This document shows positions 23,206 to 33,138 of a stretch of 64,000 nucleotides of DNA, in pieces (within the stretch, counting starts at the first letter, position 1; each line of letters starts with the position of its first letter). The DNA is from Uranotaenia lowii (taxonomy: Eukaryota; Arthropoda; Insecta; Diptera; Culicidae). The stretch covers positions 290,318,875-290,382,874 of the forward strand of contig NC_073693.1 of assembly GCF_029784155.1 (NCBI RefSeq), given 5' to 3'. Made by a program: the position numbers and the translations under genes. The notes below the pieces were generated by a model. That model had not been told where the DNA came from and searched no databases. It saw only the letters and a list, made by a program, of their open reading frames with translations.

Positions 23206-23656
23206 CTTTGGACTAATGACTAACGATATTCGAAAGATTCTCTCTAACCATGGTTTGAAAGTTGCATACAAAAGCTCCAACACCTTAAAAGATCGGTTGG
23301 TGTTACTGAAAGACAAAGTCCCACCGGAAGAAAGATCCGGAATTTACGAGATTCCGTGTGAGACTTCTCCAGCAGTTTATATTGGCCAGACAAGACGAAA
23401 ATTTAAAACACGAATAAAAGAACATAAAAACGCTGTGGACAACAACAAAACCAACGAATCCAGCGTAGCCGCCCACGCATCGGAATCTAACCACTCTATA
23501 GATTGGGAAAAGGTTAGATTCAAAAAATGTATACGCAAAGCGTCACATTTAAATGCCTGGGAATCCATGTTTATAACAACTTCTGAGAGGCCTTTAATGA
23601 ACGAGGACGACCCGCCAATCATATCGCCTCTTTTCAACTTGGCCAACCAAAAATGA
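23206..23656 (+). pseudogene. Penelope-like GIY-YIG endonuclease fragment (right arm)
   Basis: The last ~150 codons of a Penelope-like open frame. The hallmarks are GIYEIPC and, 12 residues on, YIGQT, followed by RRKFKTRIKEH: the GIY-YIG nuclease signature with the conserved Arg. A later NAWES holds a candidate catalytic Glu. In Penelope-like elements such a domain follows the reverse transcriptase and nicks the target DNA. The loop-encoded part (TNDIRKILSNHGLKVAYKSS) fits the linker before the nuclease. The reverse transcriptase is missing, so this is 5'-truncated. The open frame continues upstream to 23021, but that part is the antisense of the left arm, not a real N-terminus. Stop is TGA at 23654-23656. 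Confidence 0.82.
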
Positions 23657-23736
23657 TATGACCATCCTTCGACGAATACTATGCAGTAGTATGAAGCTGT
23701 GTTAGTGTTTTTCTTTTGAGTAACCAGTCGGACATC

Positions 23737-23776
23737 GTCTTGTAGATGGGCAACATCGAGCCCGAAACCGGTCGAC
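23737..23776 (+). ncRNA. Hammerhead-like motif in the Penelope 3' region
   Basis: The order is CTTGTAGAT, stem GGGC, loop AACATCGA, stem GCCC, then GAAAC and CCGG. A four-pair stem followed directly by GAAA resembles stem II and the core of a hammerhead. The CUGANGA part is degenerate here, so activity is doubtful. The exact mirror copy is at 22739-22778 on the minus strand. Confidence 0.3.
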
Positions 23777-24256
23777 AAGAAAGGTAATTTTAAATCCTTT
23801 TATGTTAGTAAGAACGTCAAGTGTCGTGTCCTGTAATACGCCGTATATTATATGTGTAGTATAAGTTCTTACGTTGGCACAAAACCACTAAAATGAGTGA
23901 TTCTCAACAATATCTCAAAAAAATCATAGTTTTTTTTATGTTTTTTTTTTATCAAAACCCACGTTTCAAGACAATCTTACTCAACTTTGTTTATTTTAAT
24001 GATTTTAGTGAGAAGTGTACCGAATTTTAGGCCGGCCAAATACCACCGAAAACCGTTAAGCCGTATATTTGGCTAGTTAAGCTGAGTACTCGGTCAAAAT
24101 ATTTTTTTTCATAATATGACTTGTCCATTTTTTAATATGATGTTGAACTATTTCAAATATATCTAAAGTAATGTTGGAAAAACTATTCAATAATTAAAAA
24201 GTTAAGTTTCCATCCACACCTTAGGTGTGTCCGTGTTATGCTAACAAATATCGAAG

Positions 24257-24337
24257 ATATCCAAGAAATTCTGGAATAAACAATAATCAAAGTATGAAAT
24301 ACTTTGATTATTGTTTATTCCAGAATTTCTTGGATAT
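24257..24337. repeat. Perfect 39-bp hairpin with 3-base loop
   Basis: Positions 24257-24295 and 24299-24337 are perfect reverse complements around GAA. The arm includes CCAAGAAATTCTGGAATAAA; a related segment without the inversion occurs near 26595-26640 (CCAGAAAATCTGGAATAAAC). The hairpin therefore arose inside a member of a dispersed repeat. Confidence 0.93.
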
Positions 24338-24339
24338 AT

Positions 24340-25412
24340 CCTGGCTTGCGATAATTAAAAAAAATGGAGATTGGTCCAATCTGGTCTGTTGGCCAAGATA
24401 TATTTAAAAACTTACGGATTTTTTCCGGGTTCATTCTCTTTATTTTTAAAATCGGATAAAAACTCAAACTCCTCCATGAAAAATAAATTTCAAATGAACA
24501 TAAATTTTCCATTCTCTTATTGTGTATTTTGGAATAATGCCTAGATTTTGTTCACTTTTGTCATATTTTTTTCCAACAAATTCAACCTCAATCTAACTTA
24601 TTACCGAACAAGCTATTTCAAATTGTTTGGCTCCTGTTTCGACATGTTTTGTGAAAGATTTCAGTGGAATTCATTCCATTATTTTTTGCTATACGACCAA
24701 GACTGAACGACAAGTTATCTGATGTCCTTTTAAACAGTGGTTACATTATAAAAATCATGAAAATTGCTCTGTTGAAATCTGGGATAGAAGGGGAGACCAA
24801 AAATAATCGACTCAAAAACATGAGGAGCGTGTAGATGTAATGTAAAGAAATTCGAAAAATCGCTTTGTTTTTTTTTTACAAAAATAACCTCCGGTTGAAA
24901 AACTGAAAACTGGTCATATTCTAAATTTTGTAAGAACAGATATTCGAGAAACCATAATAAGATGCTGAATTATGATTAAAAATAACAGAAGCAACAGGAA
25001 ATTGGTAAATTTCTAAAAAGTGGTTCTCAGAGTTAACGGATCAATAGTGTTTGCGAGAAAACTAGCTTCGAAGTTTTCATTTTATCCTTTGTCCATATAT
25101 GTTTTGGAAAGTTGTCGTTTGCGTTCGATTTAATAAGTGTGGAAATACTCTCGTAATTTTTTTTCACCAGATGAAGGTAAAAACATGAAGCATTGTTTAG
25201 TGTTTTGAACCTTAAATTTATTATTTTCGGGATTCCCTTTCTCTACAAACGCCATTTATGTAGTTATAACATTTTAAAAGAAAAATAAGAGTTACATGAC
25301 ACCAAATGGAAAACCTTAAAATTGGAATATTTCACAAGAATAAGAAATTCTTCAACAAAGTGAAGACTAGAAATTAAGAATTTAAAATTCGAGTTCAAAT
25401 TCATGGCTTTAA
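24340..25412. other. AT-rich region without a recognisable gene
   Basis: No gene or array recognised. The first ~80 bases continue the dispersed repeat that holds the hairpin. Confidence 0.35.
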
Positions 25413-27000
25413 CCCTTTAATGCATGAATTTTTTTTTAAATGAGGATAGCAGTTTTTGATTCAGTGAAACAAAAACATTTTAATTCGAATAACACAACCC
25501 AACAGGTTTTAAGCTGTTACTTAGAGTATTAAAAAAGTTATGGCCCAAAGTTGAAAAATAATTTTTGAGATTCTTAAATCATTACAATACAATTTTGCAA
25601 AATTTCTTCCAAACCTTTCTATGTGGGTGCAGGAAGGTGTTTGTGTTTGATTGAGATATAAAAATTTGTTAAAATTTGCAAATCCGTCGAACTAATAGCG
25701 ATTTTTCAAAAACTACTTTTCTCAAAAAATAAATAAATTTGATTTTTTTTATCTCACACATACATTACAATATCGTAATAAGAATACCATGGGCTTATTT
25801 CTTTTAACCTCTAGAATATTTTGTGTGAATTAGAGATGTACCGAATAGTGGTATTCGGCGATCGGCCGAATACCGAATATTTACCTTTTCAACTATTCGG
25901 CCAAACGAATATTCGGCCGAATATTTGGCCGAATATTCGGTCGAATATTCTATTGAGTGTTCAATAAAAAACCTTTAGCGATTATTTCAATGCTTTCTAT
26001 TTCTTCCATATTAATGCCCCTCATGTTTTTAGTCGATTATTTTCAACCAGATAATATTATCGGATGATGTTTTACAAGATATTTTTTAGGTAGGGGTCTT
26101 TCTGATTTTTTAAAATGTCTCCAATAACTGAAAAGACACATCAGATGACTGATCGCTTCTAGGGCGTTTATGATCAAAGAGATTACGTTCCTGTGAAATC
26201 TTAGATAAAACATGTCGAAACAGGTGCCAAGCTATTTGAAATTTCTTCTCCGATGTTGAATTAGATGAAGGTCGAATTTGAGCAAGATATCTTTAAAATA
26301 GCTTATAATCTTAAACATTAAGCAAACCATACTTTCAACCACACGTATCCAGACGTCAGGCATTCAGAACGATTTTTGAAAAAAAGGGCAATGTCTATGT
26401 GTATTTTAAAATTGTTTAAAAGTTGAACACTTAATCTAAAAACTTTTAATGAGGAATATGAGGTTTTTATTTGATTAAACAAGTAATCTGAATAAAACCG
26501 AACAAAACTCAGGAAGTATTAAACAATATCTGGATATTCCGTCCAGTTTGACTTATCTGGATTTTTTACTGGATTTATGGGCAAGCTTGAATATATCCAG
26601 AAAATCTGGAATAAACTATAACCAAAGTATAAAGCGATACGATACGATCTACAGTGAAAAATACGCGGATAAACATTAAATGTTTTGCTTAATGATTGTG
26701 TAGCTTTTACAACTCTACATATGGATATTTTATAAATTACCAAAATTATTTGAAAAATTTACAAGTCTGTAGAAGATATTTGGCCTATTCGTCCTATTCG
26801 GCCGAATACTCAGCTCAACTATTCGGTGAGCCGAATATTCGGCTGAACGGTTTTTTGGCGATATTCGGCGCCGAATATTCGGCCGACCGAATATTCGGTA
26901 CATCTCTAGTGTGAATACATTACTCAAAAATATTCACGCGTTTTCGAGATATTTGGATTTTGATTAGTGTTGTTTTAAAACAACTCTATGCATTAAAGGG
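25413..27000. mobile_element. MITE with CCCTTTAATGCAT ends, carrying an insertion
   Basis: The left end CCCTTTAATGCAT (preceded by TTAA) is mirrored by ATGCATTAAAGGG at 26988-27000. After removal of the internal hAT MITE (25831-26908) the element is about 500 bp. A second copy at about 40140-40935 shares the internal ACCATGGGCT, TTTAACCTC and TTTTAAAC segments. Flanking TTAA is clear only on the left. No coding sequence. Confidence 0.65.
25831..26908. mobile_element. Non-autonomous hAT element (1078 bp)
   Basis: The ends are TAGAGATGTACCGAATA and its inverse, flanked by the 8-bp direct repeat GTGTGAAT (25823-25830 and 26909-26916). An 8-bp duplication with such ends is characteristic of the hAT superfamily. 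Both subterminal regions are packed with copies of the palindrome CCGAATATTCGG or variants, plausibly transposase-binding sites. There is no transposase frame. Its ends differ from those of the complete hAT at 32696-39770, so that element is unlikely to mobilise it. A fragment of another dispersed repeat lies inside (about 26480-26640). Confidence 0.9.
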
Positions 27001-27360
27001 TAGTTTAGATCACAGTAGGATTGAATTATCATGACAAAAATTTTAAATCGTTTTTTTTTTTTTTGTAAATTTATAACTATAGCAACTCATAGTGCTGGCA
27101 AATATATAGCAAAATGGGCTTTTTCACGGTTGCTTCTTTGAAATTAAATGAATTGCTGCAAAGAGGGACATGAATTTTAATTTTTTTTTTTTCATCCCAC
27201 TACTCAATATACAATTATGATGAAACATCCATATATCAAAGAATGTGTTAAGTAATCAATTTTCCTCATTTTGTGATATGATTCTGAAACCATATTCACA
27301 TTTTTCATTGAGCATAGAAATCATAACGTTTTACAGTACTCACTTTTATGTATCTATTAA

Positions 27361-28317
27361 AGCTTAGTTCTTTTAGAAATGGGACAGTAATGAATGCGTG
27401 TATCTTAACAACCTTTCCTTTGATCTAAATACTTTCTATGAAGGAAATGAAGGTAATCTTAAATATAATAATTCATGAAAAAATTTGTCAATTCTACTTT
27501 ATTCTTGGTAACTCCCATCGGTCGGCGCAAACTTTTTTCATGATCATGATCATGATATTGATCAGTTTTTCAAACTTACACTTCGTCAAATCTGTATTTT
27601 AGGTGGCTACATTCATCTCCTTCAATTTCTGCGACTTTTTGGACCAACACTTCTCCTTTAAAAAACTGAGGGCAATTTAGTGGATACAGCTGTTTCGAAA
27701 TTAAAAAAAATTGATTTATTCTTAAGCCACTTTTTGAGCGTATTTAATGGAATTTCTGATGGCAAAATCTGGCAATAACGAAGTGAAATCATCATGAGAT
27801 TGAGCTTTTAGTATAATCGGTAACTATAGATTGTAGGTTGCGAAGGGTACAAAAAAGATTACAGTTTTTAGGCTTTCAAAAACAGCGAAAACCAAAGTTT
27901 TTATTTTGAAAATTTTTGTTTTTTTCCATTGGAGCAGAATTTTGGCAAATCATTTTATTTTATACAAAACATCCAGCAAGTACAACATATGCTTCACTCC
28001 AATGCTTGATTTAAACTTTTTGGACACTTTTGACAGTATTTGCATACCACTCACACAGTAAATCTTTGAATAATCAACGGTTTTGTCAGCCTTCAATTTG
28101 ATAATGATGGATTTTGAACGAAGCTTTGCAAAATTATTTTTTCCTTTTTCTCTTGCATCGTAAATATCTCAAAAACGCATAAATTTTTAATTTTGAAAAA
28201 ATAAGTCGGATAGTACTTTTTACAGGCAACAAAATGCTGTCAAAATTTTGAATGTCCGACAACTAGTAAACGAGCTATTAGCAAAAGAAAGTGTCCCATT
28301 TCTAAAAGAACTATGCT
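27361..28317. mobile_element. TTAA-flanked MITE (957 bp)
   Basis: Inverted ends of 26 bp with one mismatch start AGCTTAGTTCTTTTAG on the left and AGCATAGTTCTTTTAG on the right (read inwards), with TTAA on both sides (27357-27360, 28318-28321). TTAA duplication is typical of piggyBac-type elements; a TA duplication with longer ends cannot be excluded. No coding capacity recognised. Confidence 0.8.
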
Positions 28318-28380
28318 TTAAATCAGGTCAAAAGTACGTTTGGAAACTTTTGAAAACTGACTACAGGAAAAATTTAAAAC

Positions 28381-28560
28381 ACTGACGTGGATTAATGGTC
28401 ATTCTAGACCAGACAGCCTATATTCTGAAATAATTTGGTTCTGTTTTGGATTTAAAAATTCTGAAAAAATAGATTAAGTTGTTTAGTTTTAGTAGATTTT
28501 TAGTTGTTTATTGAAAGTGTTATGTTTCAGATAATGACAAACAAGTTATAGCTTTTTTTT
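28381..28560 (+). repeat. Dispersed repeat resembling the hAT insertion site
   Basis: CACTGACGTGGATTAATGGTC followed by ACCAGACAGCCTATAT closely resembles the two flanks of the complete hAT (CACTGGCACGGATTAATGGTC before it; ATCCAGACAGCGTACAT after). The later TTTCAGATAATGACAAA resembles TTAAGATAATGGCAA near 39873. It is a related copy without the insertion. Confidence 0.55.
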
Positions 28561-28606
28561 TTTACTTTTCCAATGCAAAGTACCAAATTTTATTTATGTT
28601 TATCTA

Positions 28607-28793
28607 GGCTTGTGATATAGCTCAGTTGGCAAGTCTGTTGTCTCCTGAGCAGATGTCCGCGAGTTCGAGCCCAAGAGTAAACATCAAACCCTGTTGTACC
28701 GCATAAGTTTATAAAAACGGTCTGTCAACTGCAACATTGATATAAAGTCGCGAATGCTATAAAGATGTTTTTAAAACGATTATAATTGAAAAA
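28607..28793 (+). mobile_element. tRNA-derived SINE, copy 1
   Basis: The head carries box A TAGCTCAGTTGG and box B GAGTTCGAGCC about 40 bases apart. The body (AAACATC, CTGTTGTACC, AAGTCGCGAATG) matches the copy at 45642-45830 over its whole length. It is tRNA-like at the 5' end and AT-rich at the 3' end, as in mosquito SINEs such as Feilai; family identity is not claimed. No target-site duplication found for this copy. Confidence 0.8.
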
Positions 28794-29332
28794 CAAGTTT
28801 CTCTACACAATTTACTGTAAATCACAAGAAATCATAAGATATGGGGCGAAATTACGAGTGATAAGAGTGATTCAAAAGGGCTCTATTACCAATTTCAACG
28901 TAATTCAGTGACTTCTAAGAGTTGACTGGAAAAGCTCAAAATCAGCACGAAGTCTTCTGATTGGTCGAGGAACCATTTTAGTCCCTAGGTTTTAATTCGG
29001 AAACAATCATCTTTTTGGGCCCCTCTAATGCATAAATGAATGACATCCGAACATTTAGTTTTTTTCAAACTTCTGATCTGTTTAACTCCAATTATGGCAT
29101 TGTCCTATGCTTAAATATCAAAAATTCAGCGACCGTTTTTCGAGTAGAACTAATCTGTAGATGTAAGTTTTGCTAATCGCCAATCAATACAAACTCGAAA
29201 TAATTGTTTAGATGGACGATTGACAAATCTTTTTATCCCGCATCTTAGGATATGCGCATTCTAGCTTTATTTTGGTTTGAAAAAAAAAAAATAAGCTCAA
29301 ATTCAGTGCTAAGCATTATGTATAGGCATTAT

Positions 29333-30064
29333 GGGGGGGGGGGGGGGTTGTAGGGTCTAACGGGTATAAAAAAACACCATTTTCACGATTTTTTTCTAGA
29401 GCTATCGTTCAAACAAATGTATTCAAATTTTTTGCATTATACAAAGCATTGTTAAAAGAACATTTAGTATTTTTTTCGTAGAAAAATATTGAAAAATGAG
29501 CCGGTGATGGAGCATTTTCGAGGATGCCTTTTAGAAAACAGGATTTGCGGTGGACACTGTATCTCAGCACAGATTCATCTGAAGTCAAAAAATCTGAGCA
29601 AAATATTTTTAATAGATGTTTTTCTGGACCCCAACGTTTTTATTTAACTTAAAAAATTTTGTTATGAAATTTTTGTGGCTGTTTGAAGTAGAAATTACGA
29701 TTTTTCACGAAAAAATCCGCCATTTTTTATCTGTAAAATCTCCCCAAAGAAAAAAAAAAAGAAAATCGTTGGGGTTTGGTATTTTATATGTAGAAAATAT
29801 GTTCCAAATTTGAAAAGAATCGGTGAAGTAGTTTTCAAATGACGATGTCCACTTTAAAAATGTGCTTTCGAGAAAAACGCGTTTGAAGTTTCTGCTCTAG
29901 AATTCTTGCAGTATTAGATAAGAGGAGATAAAGGCCTTTAATTTCCACAGTTTTGCTGCGATTGACTTGAAAATTTGACACAACATTCTTGAAATGTTTT
30001 ACAATCAGAAAATAAAAAATAAAAAAAAATCGATATTTTTAAAGTGTTAGACCCTACTCCCCCC
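29333..30064 (+). mobile_element. Poly-G-ended MITE, copy 1
   Basis: The left end is a run of G followed by TAGGGTCTAAC; the right end is GTTAGACCCTACTCCCCCC then TTAA. The interior is nearly colinear with the copy at 50094-50834 (for example CAGGATTTGCGGTGGAC, CCCAACGTTTTTATTTAAC). Short open frames inside are unlikely to be real, since they differ between copies by frame-changing indels. The left flank lacks a clear TTAA here. Confidence 0.85.
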
Positions 30065-30074
30065 TTAAGAAGTT

Positions 30075-30739
30075 TTTATCAACAGGGGTTTTCATCAACA
30101 AGTTTGTAGTACACGTGTTAAGCTAATATCAAATATTCTTTAAGAAACCAATTTCAACCTTAAATCAATTTTTTATTTCTTGTTCTTGAATTTGAATGCT
30201 CAACTCCACATTCTAACGGGTTTTGAAAAATTAAACAAAGCCACATTTTCACGAGGTGCAAACAGCTTAAGAGATCCTTTTGATTACTCTGGATGTCCTG
30301 AATCCGAATATGCAAAGATTTTTTTCATCAGCTTTTGTTTTTGAAATAACTTTTAAAAATAAATTGTAATCATTTTAGAAATTCCTGACTTTTTTTTTAT
30401 AAAACTTTTAAACACACTTAATTATCAACTTTTCTCAAGACCGCAAGTTATTTGCTAAAACAAAAGTGATAGAAGTTTTCTTTTTGTTTGATTGCCCCAT
30501 TTTATTTCATACGAGAATTTTAAAGAATTTTTATAAAATACAAATTTATTAAATAAAATTAAACTTTTTTTTAACTTTCAGTAAGATCAGGAGAATTTGT
30601 AATATCTTTCCATATTTTGAAAAACTTTAGAACTTAATCATCATCAAAAATTTTTTTTTTGAATCGAATGAAGTATAGTTCACTAATTCGAATCATTTTT
30701 ATTTCAAAACTGATTCATTTTTAAGCTACTTGACGAAAG
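30075..30739. other. AT-rich region without a recognisable gene
   Basis: No gene, array or element end recognised. Confidence 0.35.
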
Positions 30740-32000
30740 ATATGAGTTCAGGACGCCAAAATTTACAAAATCAATCATTAAAAAGAATATAAGCGATAAA
30801 ATACTGTTACAAAACTTTTTTTTTCATCCTAATATTTTGATTTGATTATTAAATAAATTTTCCGAAATTTATAGTCAAACGTTTTTATTTTTTGTATTAT
30901 TTTTATTAGTGATTGTTTGTCAATTTTAAATTTTTGTGTTCTGAAATATAATCTTCTTCCAGCGTATAAATCTAAATTTTTATAAGAAAAACGTAGTTTC
31001 TACCTTTTTTCGTTTCCAAGAACGAATATTTCTAGTGACTGAGAAAAAATGTTCATAGCTTAAAATTTTAAACTATTAAATCTGCGCTGGATAATTACAT
31101 TCATTTTTTTCATTTATTTTATACATTGTATTTAATTATCAATTATGTGTTTTGAAAAAATTCTGTTAAGTGCAAAATATAAATTTCTTATCGAGAGTTC
31201 ACATTCCTTATCATGATTATTTTTTTTTTCAAATTCAAGATATTGCAGCAACACTTTTAAATCAATCTTTTATTTTTAAACGTAGAAAAGAAATGTAAAT
31301 TAAGATGATTAGAACTTTAAAAAATTGATTAGATTTTAGTAATATTGAACAAAGTGTTTGGTAAACTAATGAAATTACATGAAAACTTTAGTCCTCATTT
31401 TACAACTTTGTTGAAGACTGCGAAACAATTTGACTCATGTTTTAAGAAATACCCAAGATTCAATTTAGTTTTAATCTTCTTTGAAACTTTGTCTAAATTC
31501 CAATTTTGGCAGATAAGGGGAAAATTTACAAAAAAAACTTCAATAACTTTTTTCACAGAAGTCATTATAACTCGCGGTCTTCGGGAAAGTTTATCATTGA
31601 GTCAAAAATGTATGCTGTCATAAAATTTCTAATATGCTACAGTTTTGCCAAAATAAGTCAAACTAAGCTCTGTTATTCTGTGTTCTCTTCAATTTTTAAA
31701 CGTGGTTCATTTCTGACCTGATCTGATATATATTCGGGATTTTTTTTAAATCTGGTTTTATATTTTATGTGTTTTTTTATATGCACTGATTTTTAAAACC
31801 GAAGGTTTATTTTCTGGTTTTATTCGAAATTTTAAATCACATACGTTTGCTGGTGATTCGGAAATATTGATTCAAATTTGTAAACTAAACTGCTTGAAAA
31901 TCAATTTCAAGCGAATTCTTATGTCAGGATAAGAAACATAATTTGGAATTATTTATTAATAACTAATTGGAAAAAGCGTTGATTTGAAACTTTGAATAAG
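30740..32000 (-). repeat. Diverged dispersed repeat, inverted relative of 52500-53250
   Basis: Read on the minus strand, several landmarks match the 52.5-53.25 kb region in order: TTTGAAACTTTG-type and AATCAACGC-type segments, then ACGCTGGAAGAAGATT near 30955, then TTGGCGTCCTGAACTCATATCTTTCGTC near 30735-30760. A shorter relative lies near 49500-49640. No coding frame and no termini recognised. Confidence 0.5.
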
Positions 32001-32687
32001 ATTTATTTTGTGATTTGAGTTTTTGTGGTTCCCTTGTATTAGAAAATGGTTAAAGAAATCTATTTTTACAATTTTCTATGCACTTTTGGTATTTTTATTA
32101 TTTCAAGCTAAATTTCTAAATTATTTCAAGCGTAAACCCCCCATGCTAATTTAAAAGTCAGGTAGACGAACCAGTCAGAAAAATTTTACTTTTTTTATCA
32201 CTTCCTCTATTCATATTTTCGGATTGAGCTTGAAAAAACCTCTCACATTCCTCTTATTTCTCGGAATCAAAAACCCCCACTTTTACTCCAATTTCAGCAC
32301 ACTCTTGGGACCTTTAGGACTTCTTCAACAATTTAACATGTGAACTTTGGTCAGCTGTTTTTTGGGTCTCCCACTGACAATTTTCTGGATTTTTCTCGAT
32401 CCTGCCCAAAAAAATTTATCCATGGCCTTCAGTATTGGACGCTATCTCAAAAAACCACTTGACAAAATATTACCAAATTTTGTACAAGTGCGCAATACAA
32501 AAGTAGGTAGCTCCGCTGAAAATTTCATCAATTTCCATTAATGCGTTCAAAAGTTATTCTCAAAACAAAGTGTTGCATTTTTTTTTTTGAATATACTCCT
32601 TATTTTGGATATTGAAACCTGCGGCTTTAGTTTTTTGGGATTTAGGTTAAAATTTTGCATTTGTGCACTGGCACGGATTAATGGTCT
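32001..32687. other. Region without a recognisable gene
   Basis: No recognisable coding sequence. It leads up to the hAT target site; the last ~30 bases belong to the dispersed repeat also seen at 28381. Confidence 0.35.
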
Positions 32688-33138
32688 ATCCAGACCAGGC
32701 TTCCCAAAAGTACTGCAGCGCGACTGTATTATTGCGAACGTCACGCATATACCTCGATGAAAGCTTTCCAAATAATTCTTCCGCGACAGTTTCAGAAGGA
32801 GCGGCCGAACTCTGTACAACGTTGCGATGTTTTATTTCAAGCGAAAGCTTCTCCATGAATATGATTATTTATTCGGCTCCGTGACAGTTTTGAGGATAAC
32901 TTCGTGACAGTTTTCAATGCTCCGATTTTCGCTTGACAGTACTTCTAATGCCGTCCGACTGTCGCCGAGATTTGGCTTTCGGGAATCTTCGGCATTCGGA
33001 TGGAACTGATTTCGAATGACCGAACGTAGGTTTTCTGCTTCTAGCTAACTGCTAGAGCTAGCCAGTCTTTCGCTACAAGTTGAGCTGAGCGGTAGGTTAT
33101 TTGTTTTTTTTAAATATTTCCGAACAATCAACGCGGCA

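Larger units (their letters stand above)
22658..23857. repeat. 1.2-kb palindrome, 547-bp arms and 106-bp loop
   Basis: Positions 22658-23204 and 23311-23857 are reverse complements with no mismatch seen by eye (paired positions sum to 46515). The loop is 23205-23310. Both arms carry the 3' coding part and 3' region of a Penelope-like element. A 13-bp direct repeat, ATTCTCAACAATA, occurs at 22646-22658 beside the left arm and at 23900-23912, 42 bases beyond the right arm, as expected if the inverted unit inserted in one event. Confidence 0.92.

Noticed and set aside
29616..29813. 65-codon frame inside the poly-G MITE
   Set aside because: The second copy at about 50400 has frame-changing differences in the same segment, so there is no sign of protein-level constraint.
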